A stretch of 22,286 nucleotides of DNA from the NCBI GenBank assembly GCA_000716465.1, contig JNWL01000083.1:1-22286 (forward strand), given 5' to 3'. Source of the DNA: Streptomyces bikiniensis. GTDB lineage: Bacteria; Actinomycetota; Actinomycetes; Streptomycetales; Streptomycetaceae. How positions within the stretch are numbered: position 1 is the first letter of the stretch; each line of letters begins with the position of its first letter. Both the position numbers and the translations under genes were made by a program. A model generated the notes under the pieces. The model was not told the origin of the DNA. It worked only from the letters and a program-made list of their open reading frames with translations, and did no database searches. Shown piece by piece: positions 1 through 22,286 of the stretch.

Positions 1-28
1 GCGCGGCGACCTGGGGGACCGTCGACAC
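1..28 (-). CDS. 5' end of a further gene, cut by the window edge
   Basis: A GTG at 26-28 opens a reading frame of nine full codons (M-S-T-V-P-Q-V-A-A) that leaves the window at base 1. A strong ribosome binding site, AAGGAG at 36-41, lies 7 bases upstream, which makes the start convincing. It follows the dhbA-like gene on the same strand after a 76-bp gap with no visible iron box, so it is probably co-transcribed with it. In DHB clusters the gene next to dhbA is commonly isochorismate synthase (dhbC/entC) or DHB-AMP ligase (dhbE/entE). Nine residues cannot decide between these, so the function is not assigned. Confidence 0.6.
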
Positions 29-104
29 GGGTGGGCTCCTTGGTTCGGTGAGGTGGGTGGGCGGCGCGGACCCCGGGGGCCGGGGGGCCGGGCCGCGCGG
101 GCCG

Positions 105-995
105 TCAGCGCAGGGTGGCGCCGCCGTCGACGTAGAGGTCCTGCATGGTGATGTGGCGGGCCCGGTCGGAGGCGAGGAAGACGACCGCCTCCGCGACGTC
201 CTCCGGCTGGGCTATGCGGCGCAGGGGGATGCCGGTGCGGTGGGCGGCGAGGTCGCCGTCGAGGACGCTGTCGGGGACGGAGTCGCCGTCCCACAGGGAG
301 CGCTGCATCGGCGTGTCGGTGGAACCGGGACAGACGGCGTTGCAGCGCACGCCCCGGGCGGCCACCTCCAGGCCCAGACACTTGGTGAAGGCCACGGCGG
401 CCGCCTTGGAGGCGGCGTACACGCTCATGTCCGCGCGGGGTATCCCGGCGGCGTTGGAGGCGACGGTCACCACGGAGCCGGAGCCCCGGGCGGCCATGCC
501 GGCGACGACGGCGCGCGACAGGTGGAAGACCCCGGTCGTGTTGACCGCGAAGACGTCCGCCCAGTCGCGGTCCGTCGTCTCGACGGCCGGGCCGGTCCGC
601 AGCACCCCGGCGACGTTCACCAGGATGTCCACGGGGCCGAGTTCGCGCGAGACGCGCTCCACGGTCTCCGCCACGTCGTCCGGTGCGGTGACGTCGAGCC
701 GGTACGGGACGACCGGCCCGGCGGCCGGGTCCGGGCCGGTCTCCTCGGCCAGCCGGGCGACGCTCCGCTTCAGCTCCCGCTCGGAGCGGTCGGTCGCCGC
801 GACGGCGGCTCCGCGCGCGGAGAGGGCGCGCACCACCGCCTCGCCGATGCCCCGGGCGGCGCCGGTGACCAGCGCCACGCGGCCCGCGAACTCGCCGTGC
901 GGACCGGTGCCGTTCGGCACGTGGCCGCCCGGTGCCGCGCCGTCCGGCCCGCTTCCGCCCGGTCCGGGTCTGCCCGGTCCGTTGATATCCGTCAC
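105..995 (-). CDS. dhbA: 2,3-dihydro-2,3-dihydroxybenzoate dehydrogenase (DhbA/EntA-like SDR)
   Basis: Predicted to oxidise 2,3-dihydro-2,3-dihydroxybenzoate to DHB with NAD+, the last step of DHB synthesis from chorismate, in the cytosol. The 296-residue product is a classical short-chain dehydrogenase: cofactor motif TGAARGIG at 44-51, NVAG at 127-130, Ser180, and YAASK at 193-197 with catalytic Tyr193 and Lys197. Two stretches are typical of EntA/DhbA rather than of other SDRs: SNAAGIPR after Ser180, and the C-terminal [15 protein letters not shown]. The start is GTG at 995, with GAGGAG at 1001-1006 five bases upstream. It is longer than the usual roughly 250-260 residues because of a Gly/Pro-rich N-terminal extension (about residues 6-36) that lacks SDR homology. 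An iron box directly upstream indicates repression by DmdR/IdeR when iron is plentiful. It should supply the DHB cap used by the neighbouring NRPS-A. Confidence 0.93.
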   Translation of the reverse strand: MTDINGPGRPGPGGSGPDGAAPGGHVPNGTGPHGEFAGRVALVTGAARGIGEAVVRALSARGAAVAATDRSERELKRSVARLAEETGPDPAAGPVVPYRLDVTAPDDVAETVERVSRELGPVDILVNVAGVLRTGPAVETTDRDWADVFAVNTTGVFHLSRAVVAGMAARGSGSVVTVASNAAGIPRADMSVYAASKAAAVAFTKCLGLEVAARGVRCNAVCPGSTDTPMQRSLWDGDSVPDSVLDGDLAAHRTGIPLRRIAQPEDVAEAVVFLASDRARHITMQDLYVDGGATLR

Positions 996-1010
996 GATCT
1001 CTCCTCGTAC

Positions 1011-1029
1011 TTAGGTAAGCCTAGCCTAA
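1011..1029 (-). promoter_or_regulatory. Iron box (DmdR/IdeR/DtxR-family operator) for dhbA
   Basis: The minus strand reads TTAGGCTAGGCTTACCTAA, an imperfect 19-bp palindrome that matches the DtxR/IdeR/DmdR consensus TWAGGTWAGSCTWACCTWA at 18 of 19 positions. It lies between the NRPS-B stop (1065) and the dhbA start (995). Its downstream edge is only 15 bp from the start codon, and those 15 bp include the ribosome binding site. The transcription start must therefore lie in or very close to the box, so a bound repressor would cover the core promoter. I could not pick out convincing -35 and -10 elements. An AT-rich box of this kind stands out sharply in DNA of about 75% GC. Confidence 0.93.
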
Positions 1030-1064
1030 GTCTCGCTGGTTGCCCATCGGTTCCCGGGGGTCGT

Positions 1065-1920
1065 TCAAAGGCGCTCGGGCTCCGGGACCTGTCGAACCTC
1101 CCCCGCCCGCGCGGAAACCGGCCGCTTCTCCGCGACGGCGCGCAGCGCCCCGTCCAGGAGCGGGCCGATCTCCGCCAGCGCCTCGGGGGCCATCAGCTCG
1201 TCGTGACCCCGGTCCAGGACGTGCTCGGTGAACTCGCCCGACACGTACGCCGGCCACACCGTGCCCGGCGCGTCCTCCGGCGCGGTCGTGCGCGAGGCCG
1301 TGAAGAACAGCACGTCGCCGTCGAAGTGACGGGTCGTGCTGCGCGAGAGCAGCCGCACGCAGTGCACGTTGGTGTCCACGATCGCCCGCAGCAGCTCCTC
1401 GTCGAACCCGGCGAGCAGGCCCTGGCTGTCCCGGATCGCCGCGACGGCCTCCTCCCGGGTCACCCCGCCCCGGCCGGTCTCCTCCGCGCCCAGGCCCGCC
1501 ACCGAGAGCAGGAAGCCGTTCTCCTCCCGCTCCAGGCGTTCGCGCCAGTCCGGCCCGTCCAGGTACGACCAGTCGTCCCGCTCCGGCGGATAGGCGTCGA
1601 GCAGCGCCAGGAAGGCGACCTCCTCGCCCCGCTCCTGAAGCATCGAGGCGAGGGTGTGCGCCACCGTCCCGCCGAAGGAGTAGCCCGCGAAGTGGTACGG
1701 ACCCTCCGGCTGCACCTCGCGGATCGCCGCCAGGTACAGCCCGGCCAGCTCCGCCACGTCCGCCGCGTCCGGCAGCGCCCCGGCCAGACCCGGCGACTGC
1801 ACGCCGTACAGCGGCCGGTCCGCGTCCAGGTGGCGCAGCAGACCCGTGTACTGCCAACTGAACCCGGACGCCGGGTGGAAGCAGAACAGCGGTTCCTTCG
1901 CGCCCCGTTCGCGCAGCGGC
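1065..1920 (-). other. Type I thioesterase (TE) domain, EntF-like
   Basis: The TE begins around [13 protein letters not shown], a stretch very close to EntF. It has a complete catalytic triad: Ser2235 in GYSFGG, Asp2262 in LLDAYPPE, and His2393 in RGHDEL. It would release the finished peptide by hydrolysis or cyclisation; the sequence does not tell which. The protein continues only to ...PEPERL before the stop. Confidence 0.9.
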
Positions 1921-4900
1921 AGCAGCACCCGCAGCGCGTCCCGGCGCGAGTCCGACCCGATCCGGGCCGCCACGTCCGCGACCGTCGGCGCCGACATCAC
2001 CGTGCCCACCTGCACCGGCACGCCCAGCTCGTCGCGGATGCGCCCCACGAGCCGCATCGCGAGCAGCGAATGCCCGCCCAGCTCGAAGAAGTTGTCCTCC
2101 ACGCCGACCCGCTCCAGACCGAGCACGTCCGCGAAGATCCCGCAGAGCAGCTCCTCGCGGGCGTCCTTCGGCGGCCGGCCGCCGCCCGCGTCCGCGAACA
2201 CCGGGGCGGGCAGCGCCGCCCGGTCCACCTTGCCGTTCACCGTCAGCGGCAGCGCCGCCAGTTCGACGAACGCCGACGGCACCATGAACTCCGGCAGCGT
2301 CGCCGACAGCAGGGCGCGCAGCGCGGCCGTCTCCGCCTCCGGGTCGGTGCGGACCGCGTCCGAGGCGGGCACGGTGTACGCCACGAGCCGCTTCACGCCG
2401 TTCGCCCCGGTGTGCACGACCACCGCGGCGGCGGCCACCCCGGGAGCGGCGGCGAGCGCCGACTCGATCTCGCCCAGCTCGATCCGGAAGCCGCGGATCT
2501 TCACCTGGTGGTCGGCCCGGCCCAGGTAGTCGATCTGCCCGTCCTCGCGCCAGCGCACCAGGTCACCCGTCCGGTACATCAGCGTGCCCGGCTCCCCGAA
2601 CGGATCGGCCACGAAACGCTCCGCCGTCAGCGCCGGACGCGCGAAGTAGCCCCGGGCCAGACCCGCGCCCGCCAGGTACAGCTCGCCCGGCACCCCGCGC
2701 GGCACCGGCCGCAGCGCGCTGTCGAGCACGTAGGCCCGGGTGTTGTAGATCGGTCGGCCGACGCAGGACGACGCGCTCTCGTCCACGTCCGCGCCCAGCG
2801 CGTTGATCGTGTACTCGGTGGGCCCGTACAGGTTGTAGCCCATCGTGCCCTCGGTCTCCTCCAGGAGCGACCAGAGGGAGTCCGGCACGGCCTCGCCGCC
2901 GAGCAGGACCAGCGCCGGGCGGTGCCGGTCCGCGTCGAGCAGGCCTGCGTCGACCAGCTGCTGCCCGTACGACGGGGTCACGTTGACGACGTCGATGCCG
3001 ACCCGGTCGTAGTGCGCCGTCAGAGCCGCCGGGTCGAGCCGCAGCTCCTCGCCGATGACGTGCACCTCGTGCCCGTCGACCAGCCAGAAGAACTCCTCCC
3101 ACGACATGTCGAACGCGAACGACACCGTGTGCGCGACCCGCATCCGGCGCCCGCCCGCCAGCTTCACCGCCGGGTCGAAGATCCGCTCCCGGTGGTTGAG
3201 CAGCATGTTGACCAGACCCGAGCCCGGCACGACCACGCCCTTGGGGCGGCCGGTCGAACCCGAGGTGTAGATCAGGTACGCCGGGTGGCGCCCGTCGCGC
3301 GGCTCCGTCAGCTCCTCCTCCGCGACCGGACCGCCGGACAGCGCCGCCAGTTCGGCCACGACCGCAGGGTCGTCCAGGGCGAGCGGCGGCACGCCGTCCA
3401 CGACCGGGACCCGGCCCCGTACGGCGTCCACGGTGACCAGGCAGACCGGCACCGCGTCCTCGACCATCGCGGCGAGCCGGTCCACCGGGTGGTCCAGGTC
3501 AAGGGGCAGGTACGCCGCCCCCGCCTTGAGCACCGCGAACAGCGTGACCACGAAGTCCGCCGAACGCGGCAGGCCCAGGGCCACCGTCCGCTCCGGACCC
3601 GCCCCGCGCGCGATCAGCGCCCGCGCCAGGCGGTTGGCCCGCTCGTCCAGCTCCGCGTAGGTCAGCCGCTCGTCCTCGAAGACGAGGGCCGTGGCCTCCG
3701 GGGTCCGCGCCGCCTGCCGGGCGAACAGGTCCACCAGCGGCACGTCCGGCACGTCGTGCCCGGTGTCGTCGCCCAGGGCGAGCAGCGCGTTCCGCTCGGC
3801 GGTCTCCAGGGTCCGCAGCCGGCCCACCGGCGTCGCCCCGCCCGCCGCGAACTGCTCCACGAGCAGCCGCAGCCGGCCCGCGAGCCGCTCGGCGGTCTCC
3901 CGGTCGTACAGGTCCGGCCGGTAGGCCAGGCTCAGTTCGAGCGAGCGCTCCGGGGTGACGGCCAGGGTCAGCGGGTAGTGCGTGCCGTCGACGCTGTGCG
4001 TCCAGCCGATCCGGTGCCGCTCCACCGCCTCCTCGCGCGCCGCGTCGTCGAGCGGCGTGTTCCGGAACACGTACAGCGTGTCGAAGAGCTGCCCGATCCC
4101 GGTGCCCTGCTGGATCGGGCCGAGCCCCAGGTAGTGGTGGGGCAGCAGGTCGGCGTGCTCGCCCTGCATCCGGACGAGCAGGTCCCGCAGCGTCTCCGAG
4201 GGGCGCAGCGTCACCCGGAACGGCAGCGTGTTCATGAACATGCCGATCATCCGGTCGACGCCCGGCACGTCCGCCGGACGGCCCGAGACCGTCGCGCCGA
4301 ACACCACGTCGTCCCGGCCGGTCATCCCGGACAGGGACAGCGCCCAGGCCGCCGAGAGGACCGTGTTCAGGGTGACGCCGCAGCCCCGCGCGAACGACCG
4401 CAGCCGGTCGCTGGTCTCCGCGCCGAGCGCGATGTCCACCACCTCGGCCGTCACCGGCTGCCGGGCCGGATCGGCCGGCGCCACCAGGGTCGCCTGGTCC
4501 AGGCCCGACAGGTGGTCGCGCCAGGCGGCCCGCGCCGCCTCCTTGTCGGTGCCCGCGAGCCAGCGCAGGTACTCCCGGTACGGCGTGACCGGCGGCAGGA
4601 TCTCCTCGCGCCCGCCCGCCCCGTACAGCGCGAACAGCTCCTCGAAGAACAGCGACTCCGACCAGCCGTCGGTGAGGATGTGGTGCTGCGTCACGCACAG
4701 CATCCAGCGGTCCTCGGCGAACTTCAGCAGCGTCACGCGCATCAGCGGCGGCGCCGACAGGTCGAACCGGGTCGCCGCGTCCGCGAGGGAGAACTCCCGC
4801 TGCGCCTCGTCCTGCGCGGCCCGGTCCAGGCCCGTCAGGTCGCGGACCTCCCACGGCAGCTCCCACGCGGCGGGCACCACCTGCACCGGGCCCGGCAGGC

Positions 4901-5096
4901 CCTCGTGCCAGAACGCGGAGCGCAGGTTCGGGTGGCGGCGCAGCATCGCGTCGAACGCCGAGCGCAGCGCGGCCGTGTCCACGGCGTGCCGCAGCTCCAC
5001 GAAGTTCTGCATCAGATAGACGTCGAGCGCCCGGTCGTCGTACTGGGCGTGGAAGTACAGGCCCTCCTGGAGCGGAGCCAGCGGCAGCACCTCCTC
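1065..5096 (-). other. NRPS-B module 6: C, A for (hydroxy)ornithine, T, thioesterase
   Basis: C6 opens with [17 protein letters not shown] and has [13 protein letters not shown] and [10 protein letters not shown]6 code positions read D-M-E-N-L-G-L-I-N-K, which I recall as an ornithine/N5-hydroxyornithine code from hydroxamate siderophore synthetases. T6 has GGHSL at Ser2105. The last roughly 280 residues form the thioesterase. With no N-hydroxylase in the window, the hydroxylation state of the substrate is inferred. Confidence 0.82.
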
Positions 5097-8000
5097 GGCG
5101 CCCGGGAACACCTCCGCCAGGACCGTCCGCCCGGCCTCGTCAAGCTCCACCAGCGGGGCGTCCGCGTCCGGGGAGGCCGTGCCCGCCGCCTTCTCCTCCG
5201 GCGTCCGGGCCGCGAGCGCGAGCGCCGCGACCGTCCGCCGCTCGAACACGTCGCGCGGGGAGAGCACCAGGCCCTCCTTGCGGGCCCGGGTCACCAGCTG
5301 GATGGAGACGATGCTGTCGCCGCCCAGGGCGAAGAAGTCGTCGTCCACGCCCACCGACGCGAGCCCCAGGACCTCGGTGAAGACCCGGCACAGGGCCTCC
5401 TCGCGCTCCCCGCCCGGCGCCCGCGACCCCTCGGAGCCGCCGAACACCGGCGCGGGCAGCGCCGCCCGGTCCAGCTTGCCGTTGACCGTGAACGGCAGCG
5501 CGTCCAGGACCACGACCGCCGCCGGGACCATGTAGTCGGGCAGGCCCGCGGCCAGCTCCTCGCGGACCGCCACCGGGTCCGCCGTGCCCGTCACGTACCC
5601 GACGAGCCGCTTCACCCCCGGCGTGTCCTCGCGGACCACCACGGCCGCCGCGCCGACCCCGGCGACCGCCGCGAGCGCCGACTCGACCTCGCCGGGCTCG
5701 ATCCGGAAGCCCCGGATCTTCACCTGGTCGTCGGCCCGGCCCAGGTACTCGATCTCCCCGTCGGCGCGCAGCCGCGCCAGGTCGCCCGTGCGGTACATCC
5801 GCGACCCCGGGGCCCCGTACGGGTCGGCCACGAACCGCTCGGCCGTCAGCGCGAACCGGCCCAGGTAGCCGCGCGCGATGCCGTGCCCCGCGAGGTACAG
5901 CTCGCCCGTCGCCCCGGCGGGCACCGGCCGCAGCGCCGAATCGAGCAGGTACGCGCGCGTGTTGCCGATCGGCCGGCCCACCACCGGCGTGGCCGAGGCC
6001 GCCAGGTCCGCCGCGAGCGCGTCCACCGTGTACTCGGTCGGCCCGTACAGGTTCACCGACATCACACCGGTCGCCGCCCGCACCGCCGACCACAGCGCCT
6101 CCGGCACGGCCTCGCCGCCGAGCAGCAGCAGCGCCGGACGGTGCGCGGCCGGGTCCAGGAGCCCCTGGTCGAGCAGCCCGAGCGCGTACGTCGGGGTGAC
6201 GTCCATCGTCTCGATCCGGTGCTCCCGCACGTACGACACGACGAACTCGGCGTCCCGCCGGCCCACCTCGTCCAGGACGTGCAGCTCGTGCCCGGCGACC
6301 AGCCAGAACAACTGCTCCCAGGAGGTGTCGAAGCTGAACGACGCCGTGTGCAGCGCCCGCAGGCGCCGGCCGCCGGTCGCCTCGACCACCGGCCCGAACA
6401 CGTCCGCGACGTGGTTGGCGTACAGGTTGGACAGACCGCCGTGGGTCAGGACGACGCCCTTGGGGCGCCCGGTCGAGCCGGACGTGTAGATGACGTACGC
6501 CGGGTGCCCGTCCGCGACGGCCGGGGAGGCGAACTCCGCCGGGGCCGCGGCCAGGGCGGCGGCCGTCTCCGGCGCGTCCAGGACCAGCCGCTCGGGCCCT
6601 TCACCGGCCTCCGGAAGCAGCTCCAGACCGCGCGCGGTGGTCACCACGCACACCGGACGCGCGTCGTCGATCATCAGACCGAGCCGCTCCGCCGGATAGT
6701 CCAGGTCGAGCGGCAGATACGCGCCGCCGGCCCGCAGGACGGCGAGGATCGCCACCACCGTCTCCGCCGAGCGCGGCACGGCGAGCGCCACCACCGACTC
6801 GGGGCCCACGCCCCGCGCGGCGAGCAGCGACGCGAGCCGCGCGGACCGCGCGGAGACCTCCGCGAAGGTCAGCGACTCCCCGCCGCACACCACCGCGACC
6901 TCGTCGGGGGTACGGGCCGCCCGCTCCGCGAACACGTCCGCGACCGTGCCCGCCGGCACGTCCCGCACCGTCCCCGGCCAGCTCCCGCGCACCCGCGCGG
7001 ACTCCGCCTCGGGCAGCAGGGGCAGCGCCCCGACCGCCGTGCCGGGCTCCTCCGCGATCCGGTCCAGGACGTGGGCGAGCCGGTCCGCGATCAGGCCCGC
7101 GCGCCGGTCGTCGAAGACGTCCGGGCGGTACTCCAGGCGGAGCAGGGCCCGCTCGTCCAGGGACACCGCGAGGGTCAGCGGGTAGTGGGTGGCGTCCTCC
7201 GCCTCGACCCCGGTCACCCGCACCCCGGCGGCGACGGTCTCGCGCGCCGCCGGGTCCACCGGATAGTTCTCGATGACGACGAGGGTGTCGAACAGCTCGC
7301 CCGCGTCGCTCTGCTTGCGGATGAGCCGCAGCCCGAGGTGGTGGTGGGCCAGGAGGGCGTTCTGCTCGTCGCGGAAGCGGCGGAGCAGCCCCTCGACCGT
7401 CTCCTCGTTGCGGACCGAGAGCCGCACCGGCACGGTCGTGATGAACAGGCCGAGCATCGACTCGACGCCGGGTATCTCGTCCGGACGGCCCGACACGGTC
7501 AGACCGAACAGCACGTCCCGGCGGCCCGTCAGGCCGCCGACGAGCAGGCCCCAGGCGCACTGGATCAGGGTGCTCGGCGTGGTGCCGAGGCGGCGGGCCG
7601 CCGCCGTCAGCCGGGCGGTGGCCTCCTCCGACAGCTCCAGGGACCGCACGCCCGGCCGGACCGGGGTGCGCGCCGGGTCGGGCTCCGCGACCAGCGTCGC
7701 CTCCTCGACCCCGGCCAGCGCCCCGCGCCAGGCGGCCTCGGCCGCCGGACCGTCCTGCTCCTTCAGCCACTTCAGGTACGCGCGGTACGGGCGCACCGGC
7801 GGCAGCCCCGAGGCGTCCCCGTCCGCCGCGTACAGGGCGAGCAGGTCGCCCACGAGCAGCGGCATCGACCAGCCGTCGACCAGGATGTGGTGGACCGTGA
7901 TCACCAGGCGGTGGTCGTCCTCGCCCACCCGGGCCAGGACCAGGCGAAGCAGCGGCGGCCGGTGGAGCCGGAAGCGGCGGGCCAGCTCGGCCCGGCGCAG

Positions 8001-8377
8001 CCCGGCGAGCCGGTCCTCGACCGAAGCACCCGAAGGGCCCGAAGCACCCGCGGCACCGGACGGGCCCGAAGCACCGGACCGGCCCGGAGCGCCGCCCTCC
8101 GTCAGATCCACCCGCTCCAGGGCGAAGGGGACCTCCGCCGGCACGAACTGCACCGGCTGCGGCACCCCCTCGTGCCAGAAGCCGGCCCGCAGGTTCGGGT
8201 GCCGGCGCAGCAGCGCCGCGGCCGCCCGCTCCAGGCGGTCGGCGTCGACGGGGCCCGCGAGCCCCACCGACACCTGCACGGTGTACACGTCGGCCGCCCC
8301 GTCGTCGTAGACGGAGTGGAACAGCATGCCCTGCTGAAGGGGGGACAGCGGCAGCATGTCCTCGATACGAGCCTGCG

Positions 8378-8381
<4 letters not shown>
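1065..8381 (-). CDS. NRPS-B: two-module siderophore synthetase, C-A-T-C-A-T-TE
   Basis: A 2438-residue NRPS that should take the peptide from NRPS-A, add two residues and release the product. Order: C5 from residue 1 (HHILVDGWS, first His at 164), A5 (A1 motif LTFAEV at 504), T5 (GGDSI, Ser1023), C6 (HHILTDGWS, first His at 1233), A6 (LTYAEL at 1573), T6 (GGHSL, Ser2105), TE (GYSFGG, Ser2235; Asp2262; His2393). Residues at the A-domain code positions read D-T-E-D-L-G-L-V-D-K for A5 (basic substrate) and D-M-E-N-L-G-L-I-N-K for A6 (an ornithine or N5-hydroxyornithine code). The GTG start at 8381 overlaps the NRPS-A stop (shared GTGA) and has GGAGGG at 8389-8394, so the pair is translationally coupled. 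An upstream in-frame extension exists but reads through NRPS-A in the wrong frame. C5 follows an epimerase and looks like a C domain for a D-configured donor. Confidence 0.95.
5097..8381 (-). other. NRPS-B module 5: DCL-type C, A for a basic amino acid, T
   Basis: C5 has [12 protein letters not shown] and HHILVDGWS, fitting a condensation domain downstream of an epimerase (DCL). A collagen-like Gly-X-Y insertion sits at residues 97-120. A5 code positions read D-T-E-D-L-G-L-V-D-K, with three acidic positions as in A2 but differing at two residues. A basic or hydroxylated Orn-like substrate is likely. T5 carries GGDSI (Ser1023), a form usually paired with an epimerase, yet no E domain follows. 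Confidence 0.8.
8022..8093 (-). repeat. Collagen-like Gly-X-Y repeat inside the C5 domain
   Basis: Eight Gly-X-Y triplets in a row ([24 protein letters not shown]) at residues 97-120 of NRPS-B, encoded by 72 bp. The block GAS-GPS-GA occurs twice, so it looks like a small in-frame tandem expansion. The matching place in C6 has no such insertion. It falls in a surface loop region between the N-terminal strands and the catalytic histidines. Confidence 0.85.
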
Positions 8382-22205
<13,824 letters not shown>

Positions 22206-22286
22206 GGATCTTGCTCCAGGGGTCACCCGCGGCGGCTCGGGGCCGGCCGCGGGACGGGACGGAGGGGGAGAAGGGGGGGAGAAGGG
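22206..22286 (-). other. Leader upstream of NRPS-A, no promoter element recognised
   Basis: The 81 bp upstream of the NRPS-A start hold the ribosome binding site GGAG (22214-22217) and, further up, a pyrimidine-rich stretch on the coding strand (about 22260-22286). I see no iron box and no clear -10 or -35 element here. The promoter is either beyond the right edge, or NRPS-A is internal to an operon that begins there. Confidence 0.5.

Noticed and set aside
22206..22226. An upstream GTG start for NRPS-A at 22226
   Set aside because: It would add seven residues and has no ribosome binding site. The ATG at 22205 has GGAG at a spacing of 8 bases, and the DhbF-like homology begins just after it.

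Overview
The window is about 75% GC with actinobacterial (Streptomyces-like) coding style. All supported genes lie on the minus strand and read from right to left. They form part of an iron-regulated siderophore locus: two giant nonribosomal peptide synthetases (NRPS), then a 2,3-dihydroxybenzoate (DHB) pathway dehydrogenase, then the first codons of a further gene that leaves the window at base 1.

Layout in transcription order. Bases 22286-22206 are a short leader. NRPS-A (22205 to 8378) carries four modules and a terminal epimerase: C-A-T, C-A-T, C-A-T, C-A-T-E. Its stop overlaps the start of NRPS-B (8381 to 1065), which is C-A-T, C-A-T-TE. A 69-bp gap then holds a near-perfect DmdR/IdeR-type iron box (1011-1029), which sits directly in front of a dhbA/entA-like gene (995 to 105). 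A new gene starts at 28 and runs off the left edge.

The assembly line can be read from residues that line up with the ten-residue A-domain code. The first C domain and Gly-type A domain match the start of Bacillus DhbF, where DHB is joined to Gly. Module 2 has a basic-residue pocket. Modules 3 and 4 have Ser pockets of the EntF type, and module 4 is followed by an E domain. Module 5 has a second basic pocket, and module 6 has an ornithine/N5-hydroxyornithine pocket followed by an EntF-like thioesterase. The predicted product is DHB-Gly-(basic)-Ser-D-Ser-(basic)-(OH)Orn, a mixed catecholate-hydroxamate siderophore. DHB activation, ornithine hydroxylation, export and uptake genes are not in the window.

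The most striking anomaly is a pair of matching internal losses in NRPS-A. In modules 3 and 4 the C-A linker and the A1 core motif are missing, and both sequences resume at the same residue, at the end of a perfect 100-bp repeat shared by the two A domains. The module 3 loss is in frame. The module 4 loss shifts the frame at about 11602 and splits the gene. This is most simply a repeat-induced assembly error, but a real recombination scar that kills the pathway cannot be excluded from the sequence alone.
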